A stretch of DNA of 24,974 nt from a virus. The notes beneath the pieces are model-generated. The model did no database searches. It saw only the letters and a list, made by a program, of their open reading frames with translations, and was not told the origin of the DNA. Location of the stretch: positions 1-24,974 of IMG/VR virus record IMGVR_UViG_3300042305_000092; one strand, written 5' to 3'. A program made the position numbers and the translations under genes. Shown one piece after another: positions 16,197 through 23,405 of the stretch. Positions within the stretch are counted from its first letter, which is position 1; each line of letters begins with the position of its first letter.

Positions 16197-16448
16197 ATGG
16201 CATACAGATTCACAACACCTACAATAAGCGAAGGCCCTGCAGGTGAAGGTCGTTTATTCAGCCGTTACAGGCTTGTAAGAGGCATCACAGTTCTCAAGAT
16301 AGATGGCGAATACTTTGAACTTCGCTATCCCTCATCTGAAGAGGTAGAGGCTGCTCAAGAGGCATACATGGGCGGATATTCCTATGAAGTCAGTCCAGGG
16401 GAGAAGGCAGACCTTGAGGCTGCAGGATACACAGTGGAGACGATATGA
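16197..16448 (+). CDS. Small conserved head-region protein
   Basis: An 83-residue protein that begins MAYRFTTPTISEGPAGEGRL, followed by a strand-rich segment (RLVRGITVLKIDGEYFELRYP) and an acidic C-terminal half. I recall similar short proteins beside capsid genes of actinobacterial and aquatic phages but know no function. TAGGAGG (16186-16192) is a near-perfect ribosome binding site, the strongest in the window, so expression may be high. It overlaps the next gene by ATGA. A head decoration or head-completion role is possible by position only. Confidence 0.75.
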   Translation: MAYRFTTPTISEGPAGEGRLFSRYRLVRGITVLKIDGEYFELRYPSSEEVEAAQEAYMGGYSYEVSPGEKADLEAAGYTVETI

Positions 16449-16759
16449 GACACAGATTAGATCATCCAGAGGATGTTGAAGGTTGCTTTGGGTGCAAGGT
16501 TATTGGACTTCAAATGAGTCCAGGAGATGCATCATCTCAGAAGATGGTAAGTAACAAGAAGTGGGACGGTGAGTTAGAAGCCTATCGCTCAGCACGCGCT
16601 GATGGCATTCAACCTGCTGGCACTAGCATGAAGAAAATTCAGGAAGCACGACGTGCCTCTGATGTCATGGGTAAAGCATTTGATGCTAACACCATGGGAG
16701 ATAGCAAGATAATTCAAAAGAAAACAGTAGCCACACTCAAGGAAGTAGGAGCAATATAA
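16445..16759 (+). CDS. Small CxxC protein
   Basis: A 104-residue protein with the N-terminal motif GCFGCK (cysteines 14 and 17). The CxxC could bind a metal or form a disulfide, though a second cysteine pair is absent, so a full zinc ribbon would need a dimer. The middle is basic and helical (KKWDGELEAYRSARADGIQP, about 38-57). The start overlaps the previous gene by ATGA, with GGAG at 16436-16439, and its stop overlaps the next start in TAATG. Similar CxxC proteins sit next to capsid genes in other phages as I recall them; the function is unknown. Confidence 0.75.
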   Translation: MRHRLDHPEDVEGCFGCKVIGLQMSPGDASSQKMVSNKKWDGELEAYRSARADGIQPAGTSMKKIQEARRASDVMGKAFDANTMGDSKIIQKKTVATLKEVGAI

Positions 16760-16914
16760 TGCCAATGGTCGGAAAAAAAGAATATCCATACACAGCAAAA
16801 GGAATGGCAATGGCTAAGGCTGATGCTAAGAAGTCTGGCAAGCCAATGAAGAAGGCTGCTAAGAAAGTTGCTAAGAAGAAGACTGCACGTCGTGGATTGT
16901 TTGGTGCTAAATAA
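16759..16914 (+). CDS. Tiny lysine-rich protein
   Basis: A 51-residue protein (start MPMVGKKEYPYTAKGMAMAK, end ARRGLFGAK) in which about one residue in three is Lys or Arg (15 Lys, 2 Arg). It starts at the TAATG junction with the preceding stop, with TAGGAGC (16746-16751) as ribosome binding site, and ends in another TAATG junction. The YPYTAKGMA segment is of a type I associate with small phage proteins. The charge suggests binding to DNA or to the acidic inside of the capsid. The function is unknown. Confidence 0.7.
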   Translation: MPMVGKKEYPYTAKGMAMAKADAKKSGKPMKKAAKKVAKKKTARRGLFGAK

Positions 16915-17183
16915 TGGCACAAATGAAGCGCGTACCAGCAAAGCAACTTAAAAAAGCAGCAGAAAAAATGCAGTCTAATCCAAAGCCAAAGATCACTGGT
17001 AGTGCTAGTTCTACTATCCGTGTTTCTTCTTCAATGATTAAATCTCAACCAAAGGTTGTTTCAAAGCCAAAGGCTCCAGCAATTTCAAGAACAGTTACTA
17101 GCACACCATCAGCACGTCCTAAGACTACAGCGCCTAAGAAGCCAACTGGTACTCGTGCACGTAGAGTAATTGGTGGTATGTAA
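16914..17183 (+). CDS. Small basic, probably disordered protein
   Basis: An 89-residue protein rich in Lys, Ser, Thr, Pro and Arg, with few hydrophobic residues and so probably unstructured. It ends in TRARRVIGGM. It begins in a TAATG overlap with the previous gene and ends the same way. No strong ribosome binding site is visible before it, so translation probably depends on re-initiation. The family is not recognised. It may bind DNA or the virion interior, like its neighbours. Confidence 0.65.
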   Translation: MAQMKRVPAKQLKKAAEKMQSNPKPKITGSASSTIRVSSSMIKSQPKVVSKPKAPAISRTVTSTPSARPKTTAPKKPTGTRARRVIGGM

Positions 17184-17416
17184 TGGCTAAGAAATTATCA
17201 TACTTAGATAACCTGGCTAAGGAAGTTGGACAGACAGCAAGCGCATGGAAGAAAGCATTCAACGCATCTGCTGATTACAATCCAGGTGCTAATGCTCGTG
17301 CTCGTTCTGCTAATAAAAATTACGATGCACAAAAGGGACAAGTCTTTGGTGCGCTGCTACAAGGTCGTCGTTATGACGATAAGACTGGCAAGCAAATCAA
17401 GGCAAAAAAGAAGTAA
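17183..17416 (+). CDS. Small basic protein
   Basis: A 77-residue protein starting MAKKLSYLDNLAKEVGQTAS, with a helical first half and a Lys-rich end (KQIKAKKK). The middle has Asn/Ala/Arg-rich sequence and a QVFGALLQGRRYDDKTGK segment. TAATG junctions link it to both neighbours. I do not recognise it. It is compositionally part of the basic cluster behind the capsid gene. Confidence 0.65.
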   Translation: MAKKLSYLDNLAKEVGQTASAWKKAFNASADYNPGANARARSANKNYDAQKGQVFGALLQGRRYDDKTGKQIKAKKK

Positions 17417-17574
17417 TGAAAAAGAAAGCGTTCTGGGATAAGCCAAATCCTAAAAAGAAATCAACACCCTTAACGCCAGCACAGAAGGCTAGGGCTAAGG
17501 CAATGGCTAGAGCAGCAGGTCGTCCATATCCTAATTTGGTTGACAACGCTGCAGCAAAAAGGAAGAAAAGATGA
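17416..17574 (+). CDS. Tiny arginine/lysine-rich protein
   Basis: A 52-residue protein with 12 Lys and 5 Arg. It contains LTPAQKARAKAMARAAGRPY (19-38) followed by PNLVDNAA, a segment I recall from many small phage proteins, and ends AKRKKR. It starts at a TAATG junction and overlaps the next gene by ATGA. Conservation of the LTPAQKA...AGRPYPNLVDN core in my memory argues for a real gene despite its size. The function is unknown. Confidence 0.7.
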   Translation: MKKKAFWDKPNPKKKSTPLTPAQKARAKAMARAAGRPYPNLVDNAAAKRKKR

Positions 17575-17849
17575 AAGACTCAAGATTAACTCGGGCAGGA
17601 GTCGCAGGCTTTAACAAGCCTAAGCGTACTCCGAGTCACCCTACTAAGTCACACGTAGTTGTGGCTAAGGTAGGTAGCCAGGTAAAAACCATTCGCTTTG
17701 GACAACAAGGCGTTTCTGGCTCACCTAAAAAAGCAGGAGAGTCTGCATCATATGCAGCGCGTCGCAAATCCTTTAAGGCGCGTCATGCAAGCAATATCAA
17801 TAAAGGAAAAATGAGTGCCGCATATTGGGCAGATAAGGTGAAATGGTAA
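17571..17849 (+). CDS. Small conserved basic phage protein
   Basis: A 92-residue protein with a strongly patterned sequence: SRLTRAGVAGFNKPKRTPSH (4-23), then SHVVVAK, IRFGQQG, and a C-terminal SFKARHASNI...SAAYWADKVKW. I recognise this as a family of small basic proteins found in phages of many environments and with no assigned function. The many Lys, Arg and His residues and the KARH segment suggest nucleic-acid contact. AAGGAAG (17559-17565) precedes the ATG, which overlaps the previous stop. Confidence 0.78.
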   Translation: MKDSRLTRAGVAGFNKPKRTPSHPTKSHVVVAKVGSQVKTIRFGQQGVSGSPKKAGESASYAARRKSFKARHASNINKGKMSAAYWADKVKW

Positions 17850-18364
17850 TGGCAAAAACAGCAGATGAGGCTCGCAAGTCAGCAATGGCTAAGAAGCCCG
17901 CAACACGTTCAGCAGGTAAGTTACCTAAGGGTGGCGGAAAAGGTCTCTCAGGAGATGCACTTGTAGGAAACGTATCAGCAGCAACAATTAAAGATATTAA
18001 GCGTATGGGTATGACAGCAGCACTTAAGTTGGCTGGTACCAACAATAAGACCGCTGGTGGAGTAGCACGCGAGTTCCAAGAAGGTGTACGCCGTATGTAT
18101 GGCGCTGATCGTCTTGCAGCAGCAAAGGCTAAGTACGGGAAGCCAGTTGCATCCTCAGCAGATGCAGCACGCGCAGGTGCAAGAAAGCCTTCAAAGCCAG
18201 TTGCTAAGTCAGCAGACGCTGCTCGTGCAGCCGCTAACAAGACATCAACTAAGTCAGCAAAGCCAATGGCTAAGAAGTCAGGAACAACTGACCCATTTGC
18301 TAAATTTGTATTTGGTGTTGGCCGTGCTGCGAAAGAACCGTTTACTTCAAAGAAAAATAAGTAA
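17849..18364 (+). CDS. Basic Ala/Lys-rich protein with duplicated motif
   Basis: I start this at 17849 (171 residues), where ATG overlaps the previous TAA and AAGGTG (17835-17840) lies 8 bases upstream. The ATG at 17843 is in frame but only 2 bases from that site. Residues ~28-95 look folded (SGDALVGNVSAATIKDIKRM and EFQEGVRRMYGADRL). The last half is low-complexity, with KPVASSADAARA repeated as KPVAKSADAARA (18140-18175 and 18194-18229). It ends Lys-rich. The ADAARAAA motif also occurs in the 407- and 673-residue virion proteins. The function is unknown; it is probably a virion or DNA-associated protein. Confidence 0.65.
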   Translation: MAKTADEARKSAMAKKPATRSAGKLPKGGGKGLSGDALVGNVSAATIKDIKRMGMTAALKLAGTNNKTAGGVAREFQEGVRRMYGADRLAAAKAKYGKPVASSADAARAGARKPSKPVAKSADAARAAANKTSTKSAKPMAKKSGTTDPFAKFVFGVGRAAKEPFTSKKNK

Positions 18365-18383
18365 TTCAAACTAAAGGACAAAA

Positions 18384-19289
18384 ATGACAACCACCTACGC
18401 CAATTTGGTAGATGAGGTTATCCTCAATCTATCAGGCTATACATTGAGGCAAGACCGTACTACGCACCTCACGCAAGATGTGAACTCTACTGCTCTTACC
18501 TTAAATCTTGGTAATACTACCAATATTGGTAAAGGTGTTGTCGAAATTGATGATGAATTGATCTGGCTAGATAACTATGATCGTGTTTCATCTACTGCAA
18601 CTGCAGCACCTTATGGCCGTGGATACCACGGTACTGCTAAGGCTAGCCACACAGCAAACACTAAGGTCACAGTTGCACCAGCATTTCCTAAGGCTACAGT
18701 TAAGAAGGCTATCAACGATACTATCGATGCAGTCTTTCCGAACCTGTTTGGCGTAGGCATTTATACATTTAACTATAACTCAGTCAAGACTGCTTATTCA
18801 ATTCCTGCTGAGGTTCAAACAGTTCTGTACGTATCTTGGAAGACAACTGGACCCACAGAAGAATGGCTACCTATGAAGGGGTGGCGTCATGACCCTCTTG
18901 CAAACTCTACTGCATTTACCACTGCTAACAGTATTTCAATCTATGATCGTATTGAAGCAGGTCGTACTGTACAGGTTTACTACACTAAGAAGCCTTCTAC
19001 GTTAGCAGCAGCAGCACCTACTGACGTATTCGAGACTGTTACAGGATTGCCTTCATCTTGCAAAGATGTGATCCTTTACGGCGCAGCATATCGCCTGGCA
19101 TCATTTATTGACCCAGGTCGCCTCAACTATTCATCTGCAGAAGCAGACAACGCCGATACCAAGATTCAGTATGGCTCTGGTGCTTCTACAACTCGCTTCC
19201 TTCTTGCTCTTTATCAGCAGAGACTGAATGAGGAGACCAAGAAACTCCGTGACGTTTACCCAACCCGAATCCATTACACGAGGTACTAA
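18384..19289 (+). CDS. Putative head-tail adaptor / connector protein
   Basis: A 301-residue protein between the capsid cluster and the fibre genes. The N-terminal ~20 residues (TTTYANLVDEVILNLSGYTL) form a helix. Residues ~28-98 form a strand-rich module with EIDDELIWLDN and GRGYHGTAKASH. After that come a helix (KATVKKAINDTIDAVFPNLF), more strands, and a C-terminal helical pair (LALYQQRLNEETKKLRD). Its size and place suit a tail-tube-A-like ring that docks under the portal, but no signature motif proves this. AAAGGA at 18373-18378 is the ribosome binding site. An alternative is a plain neck protein. Confidence 0.55.
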   Translation: MTTTYANLVDEVILNLSGYTLRQDRTTHLTQDVNSTALTLNLGNTTNIGKGVVEIDDELIWLDNYDRVSSTATAAPYGRGYHGTAKASHTANTKVTVAPAFPKATVKKAINDTIDAVFPNLFGVGIYTFNYNSVKTAYSIPAEVQTVLYVSWKTTGPTEEWLPMKGWRHDPLANSTAFTTANSISIYDRIEAGRTVQVYYTKKPSTLAAAAPTDVFETVTGLPSSCKDVILYGAAYRLASFIDPGRLNYSSAEADNADTKIQYGSGASTTRFLLALYQQRLNEETKKLRDVYPTRIHYTRY

Positions 19290-19292
19290 TAA

Positions 19293-21518
19293 ATGACAGT
19301 TCGCCGCTATTCATCCATCTCACAAGAGACAACTCTAGTATCAGCACTCAACACTACTGCTACAACTATGGTAGTAAACTCAGCAGCGGTTCTTGGCAGC
19401 ATTACGCCTGGCACTGGTGAACGCTTTACGCTTGTCATTGACCCAGATACAGCCCTTGAAGAAATTGTCTATGCCGTATCTCCTACCTCTCCTTCCAGCA
19501 CAACAATCACAATCATCCGTGGTGTTGATGGAACTGGTACAGAAGGTGTCTCAGGTATTGCTCACTCAGCAGGTGCCAAGGTTCGTCATATGGCTATTGC
19601 CGTGGACTTCCGCGAGGCTAACAACCACATCAAAAATGAAACAACTGCTCACGGACTGACTATTGCTAACGTCCTAGAGACAACCGACACAAACATGATT
19701 ACCACAGCGATGCTTCAATCAAACGCTGTGACTACTGCAAAGATTACAGATGCAAATGTAACTGCTGCTAAGTTGGCTTCTGATTCCGTTACTACAGCCA
19801 AGATTCTTGATGCTAATGTGACTACAGCCAAGATAGCAGACCTTAACGTCACTACTGGCAAGTTAGCAGACTCAGCAGTAACCTCAGCCAAAATTGCTGA
19901 TGGAACAATTGCTACAGGAAATATTGCAGATAGCGCTATTACTTCGGCTAAGATTGCTGATGGCACTATTGTTGCTGGTGACCTAGCAGATGGTGCAGTA
20001 ACATCAGCAAAGATTCTAGATGGCACAATCGTCAATGCTGACATCAATGCATCAGCAGCAATTGACAAGACTAAGATTTCAGGTACAGCAATTACTGCTG
20101 GAGATACTGGAACAGTAACTAGCACAATAATTGCTAACGATACAATTGTCAATGCAGATATTAACTCCGCTGCAGCAATTGCCTACAGCAAGTTAAACCT
20201 TGCAGGTTCGATTACCTCAGCAGATATTGCTAATGGCACTATCGTTGACGCTGACGTTTCTGGCACTGCTGCCATTGCTTATGGTAAGTTGTCTCTTGGT
20301 GGAACAATTACATCTGCTGACTTGGTAGATGGAACTATTGTCAACTCAGATATCAACGCCTCTGCTGGTATTGCGTTGAGCAAGTTGGCAATAGACCCAC
20401 TAGCCCGTGCTAACCACACTGGTACACAGACAGCCAGTACTATCTCAGACTTTGACACACAGGTTCGTACCTCTAAGGTAACTGATCTTGCAGCACCTAC
20501 TGGTTCATTCTCAATGAACAGCCAGAAGATCACATCTCTTGCAACTCCAACTACTGGCACAGATGCTTCTACTAAAGCATATGTTGACGCACAGATTACT
20601 GCCCTAGTTGGTGGTGCTCCAGGAACACTAGATACACTCAAGGAAATTGCAGATGCAATCTCTAGTGGTGGTTCATTTGAATCAACTGTAGTACTTAAGT
20701 CAGGAAGCACTATGACTGGTGCTCTTACACTTTCAGGTGCTCCAACTGTAGACCTACACGCTGCAACTAAGGCGTATGTAGATACAGTTGCTGGCTCTGC
20801 TACTGCTGCTGCAGCCAGCGCATCTGCTGCTGCAACAACTTACGACAACTTTGATGACAGATACCTAGGCGCTAAAAGCACACCACCAACACTAGACAAT
20901 GACGGCAACGCAATTATTGAAGGTGCTCTCTACTGGAACTCAGTAGACAATGCTATGTATGCTTGGGATGGTGCTGCTTGGGGTTCAATTTCCTCAACTG
21001 CAGCAATCTATCGCTACCGCTACACAGCATCTGGCGGAGAAACATCAGTATCAGGAACAGATGCTAATGGATTAACTCTTTCATACCTTGCTGGTAAAGA
21101 GCAGGTATATCTTAATGGTGTACTTCTTGCTCGCACATCTGACTACACAGCAACTGATGGAACAAGCATTACTTCTCTTGCTGCTCTTGCAGTCAATGAT
21201 GTAGTAGAGATTATCACCTTTACAGCATTTGACTTGGCTACAGCAATCCCTAACACAGTTATGGACGCTAAGGGTGACCTTATTGTAGGAACTGCAGCAG
21301 ATACTGTAGGTAAGTTAACAGTAGGAACTAACGGTTATTACCTAAAGGCTGACTCATCAACTGCAACAGGTCTTACTTGGTCAGCAGTAGACGCTTTACC
21401 ATCACAGACAAGTAACTCAGGAAAATATTTAACTACCGACGGCACATCAGCAAGTTGGGAAACATTATCCGTAGACACAACATCAATCGAAATAAACGCC
21501 GTAATGGGCGTTTACTAA
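19293..21518 (+). CDS. Tail fibre protein with VTTAKI/DGTI repeats
   Basis: A 741-residue fibre. Residues ~10-105 form a beta module with EEIVYAV and a RGVDGTGTEG turn. Residues ~144-370 are degenerate repeats of ~10-20 residues (VTTAKIxDxN, DGTIVNADINASAAI), typical of trimeric beta-stalks. Then come NHTGTQTASTISDFD, two TKAYVD segments (near 427 and 492), EGALYWNSVDNAMYAWDGAAW and a C-terminal AKGDLIVGTA...VGTNGYYLKADSS segment (about 658-690). These are standard tail-fibre building blocks, so the role in reaching the host receptor is well supported. CGAGG at 19279-19283 precedes the ATG. The last codons form a hairpin. Confidence 0.88.
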   Translation: MTVRRYSSISQETTLVSALNTTATTMVVNSAAVLGSITPGTGERFTLVIDPDTALEEIVYAVSPTSPSSTTITIIRGVDGTGTEGVSGIAHSAGAKVRHMAIAVDFREANNHIKNETTAHGLTIANVLETTDTNMITTAMLQSNAVTTAKITDANVTAAKLASDSVTTAKILDANVTTAKIADLNVTTGKLADSAVTSAKIADGTIATGNIADSAITSAKIADGTIVAGDLADGAVTSAKILDGTIVNADINASAAIDKTKISGTAITAGDTGTVTSTIIANDTIVNADINSAAAIAYSKLNLAGSITSADIANGTIVDADVSGTAAIAYGKLSLGGTITSADLVDGTIVNSDINASAGIALSKLAIDPLARANHTGTQTASTISDFDTQVRTSKVTDLAAPTGSFSMNSQKITSLATPTTGTDASTKAYVDAQITALVGGAPGTLDTLKEIADAISSGGSFESTVVLKSGSTMTGALTLSGAPTVDLHAATKAYVDTVAGSATAAAASASAAATTYDNFDDRYLGAKSTPPTLDNDGNAIIEGALYWNSVDNAMYAWDGAAWGSISSTAAIYRYRYTASGGETSVSGTDANGLTLSYLAGKEQVYLNGVLLARTSDYTATDGTSITSLAALAVNDVVEIITFTAFDLATAIPNTVMDAKGDLIVGTAADTVGKLTVGTNGYYLKADSSTATGLTWSAVDALPSQTSNSGKYLTTDGTSASWETLSVDTTSIEINAVMGVY
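19722..20399 (+). repeat. Degenerate repeats encoding the fibre stalk
   Basis: Repeated codon blocks for VTTAKI, ADGTI and VNADIN-type units occur about a dozen times. DNA identity between units is partial, so the repeat is best seen at protein level. Such arrays often change length by recombination, altering fibre length. Confidence 0.75.
21493..21514 (+). promoter_or_regulatory. Hairpin at the 3' end of the fibre gene
   Basis: TAAACGCC (21493-21500) pairs perfectly with GGCGTTTA (21507-21514) around a 6-base loop, inside the last codons of the fibre gene. No T-run follows. It may stabilise the mRNA end or slow ribosomes, or it may be coincidental. Confidence 0.4.
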
Positions 21519-21538
21519 CAAGAAAGGTACAGTAACTA

Positions 21539-21841
21539 ATGGCTGTAACATCAAAAGTCCTAGCCCGTACAGCGGCTGCGACATCAAGCACAACACTATA
21601 TACAGTTCCTGCATCAACTACTGCTGTAGTAACTAATATAGTAGTAACAAATTCAGCAGCAACCGCTGCTACCTTTACAATCACCCTTGATAGCGTTGAT
21701 TTATTTAAGGATGTAGCAATTGCAGCAAATTCAACAGCAATGTTTGATTTGAAACAAGTACTTGCAACAACAAAAATTGTTGCTGGCCTTGCATCTGCAG
21801 TTACAGTTAGATTTCATATCAGTGGAGTGGAGATAGTATAA
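21539..21841 (+). CDS. Small beta-rich fibre-associated protein
   Basis: A 100-residue Thr/Ala/Val-rich protein with alternating hydrophobic strands (TTLYTVPAS, TAVVTNIVVTNS, ATFTITLDS, AVTVRFHISGVEIV), the look of a small beta-sandwich. It lies between two fibre genes, preceded by AGAAAGG (21521-21527), and its stop overlaps the next start in TAATG. A fibre-attachment or decoration unit is the most likely role, by context. No enzyme motif is seen. Confidence 0.65.
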   Translation: MAVTSKVLARTAAATSSTTLYTVPASTTAVVTNIVVTNSAATAATFTITLDSVDLFKDVAIAANSTAMFDLKQVLATTKIVAGLASAVTVRFHISGVEIV

Positions 21842-23058
21842 TGGGACAATCAGTATTTCCTACTCGTAATTATCCTGAGTATCCTACTCATACAACAGCA
21901 AGTCGTAAGTCTACAACTGGACTTCCAATAGGATACACAGTCTATAATGAAACTTCTAAAAAATTAGAACTTTGGAACGGTACATTATGGTACGGTTTTG
22001 ATGGTCAACTAGCAGCAGGCGTAGTTCCTTGGGCGCCAGATGCGTTTACTTTTTCTGGTGGAAATGTTTCTTCAACACAAATTGCTGCTGTTGGAAAAAG
22101 TATGGCAAACGCTAGTGCGGCATCTACGCCTACGGCTGGTGGAACATTAACAATTGACAGTCAGGCACTTGGTTCATATGATTATGTAATTAAAAGCGGT
22201 GACCAAACTGTTTCTTCATTTACCAACTCTGATTGGTTTACAACCACTGCAGATACTCGTTCTGCTTTCGTGGTAGTACAAGGTAACTTGACAATTAATT
22301 CTGGTCAAACATTCATACCAAGCAATCGCAAATTATTTACTTGTATATATGTAACTGGAAACTTGACACTTAATGGAACAATATCAATGTCAGGTCGCGG
22401 TGCCAATCACAGCGCAACTACTGCTGCTGCAATTCGTATTGTAAACGGAACTTACTCATCAATCACAAACCCATCAGTTCCTGCTGCAGGTGGTGCTGCT
22501 GTTGCTACTTCTACCAATGGTAATGCTGGAACAAACGGTGGAACTGGCTCGGGTGGTGGTGGGCAAAACGATGTTTCAGTAGCAGCCCCACACGGTACCG
22601 CAGGAACATCATTTACTGGTGGAACAGGCGGTGGCGGTGGTCGTAATCACAGCGGTCTTAGCCTTTCTGGAACTGCTGGTACTGCTAATGGTGGCGCTGG
22701 TGGAAATGCAATTCCTGCTGGTGGACCATACCCAACTGCTAACCCTTCATCTGGTGGTTCTGGTAACCCTGCAGGTTCTGGTGGTGAAAATCCTGGTGGT
22801 ACTGGTACAGGTGGAGTGTTGTTTATTATTGTAGAAGGAACAATTTCTGGTTCAGGAACTATTACTGTTAATGGAATTAATCCTGGTTCAGCATCTGAGC
22901 GCCCTGGTGGCGGTTCTGGTGGAGGAAGTTGTACAGTTCTATATATGACAGATACATCAACTATTACACCTACTGCAACTGGTGGTCAAGGTAATGGTAT
23001 TTATGGTGCTACTACAAATGGTGGCACAGGAACTGCTAGAAAGTTGGCAATTGCATAA
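21841..23058 (+). CDS. Glycine-rich receptor-binding fibre/tip protein, putative
   Basis: A 405-residue protein. Residues ~23-62 hold TTGLPIGYTVYNETSKKLEL and WNGTLWYGFDG, a common fibre module. The middle is strand-rich, with FVVVQGNLTINSGQTFIP and IYVTGNLTLNGTISMSGRG. About 205-345 and the extreme C-terminus are very rich in Gly with Asn, Thr and Ser (GGTGGGGGRNHSG and similar). Gly-rich tips built of packed polyglycine-II helices are known from T4-like gp38 adhesins, and this composition fits that idea without proving it. It is linked by TAATG to both neighbours, consistent with one fibre unit. Confidence 0.7.
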   Translation: MGQSVFPTRNYPEYPTHTTASRKSTTGLPIGYTVYNETSKKLELWNGTLWYGFDGQLAAGVVPWAPDAFTFSGGNVSSTQIAAVGKSMANASAASTPTAGGTLTIDSQALGSYDYVIKSGDQTVSSFTNSDWFTTTADTRSAFVVVQGNLTINSGQTFIPSNRKLFTCIYVTGNLTLNGTISMSGRGANHSATTAAAIRIVNGTYSSITNPSVPAAGGAAVATSTNGNAGTNGGTGSGGGGQNDVSVAAPHGTAGTSFTGGTGGGGGRNHSGLSLSGTAGTANGGAGGNAIPAGGPYPTANPSSGGSGNPAGSGGENPGGTGTGGVLFIIVEGTISGSGTITVNGINPGSASERPGGGSGGGSCTVLYMTDTSTITPTATGGQGNGIYGATTNGGTGTARKLAIA

Positions 23059-23405
23059 TGACTACACAAAAATATTTATTTCATAATATCTACGGCGATG
23101 CTCAAACTTTAATTGACACAAAGCCAAATGATGTCACTGCAGTTCCATTTGGTTGGGACCCACATACAGAAACAATTAGAAACTCAATCTTAAATCTTCT
23201 TGGAGTTTCTATTGCTGGGCTTCCAGCAGTAGTTGCTTGGCGAGAAGAATACATAACAACATCACCAGACCCACTTGACCCACCAAAGACAATGCCCGCT
23301 GGGTGGTTTGTACTACATCTTAATGATGTGCCACAATCAGACTGGAACTGGGGTTATATTCAATCAGTCATTGACGGATGGGGTGACGAGTTAGATTACT
23401 TGTAA
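23058..23405 (+). CDS. Small hypothetical protein, possible fibre assembly factor
   Basis: A 115-residue acidic, Trp-rich protein starting at a TAATG junction directly behind the Gly-rich fibre gene. The C-terminal half has PAGWFVLHLNDVPQSDWNWG and ends WGDELDYL. Fibre-specific chaperones often occupy this position, but the sequence shows no family I can name. Its end overlaps the convergent minus-strand gene by 10 bases, and a terminator-like hairpin starts at its stop codon. Confidence 0.6.
   Translation: MTTQKYLFHNIYGDAQTLIDTKPNDVTAVPFGWDPHTETIRNSILNLLGVSIAGLPAVVAWREEYITTSPDPLDPPKTMPAGWFVLHLNDVPQSDWNWGYIQSVIDGWGDELDYL

Noticed and set aside
19715-20152. 145-codon minus-strand Val/Ser/Ala-rich frame opposite the fibre repeats
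   Set aside because: A repeat-derived open frame without a ribosome binding site; the + strand fibre gene explains the region.
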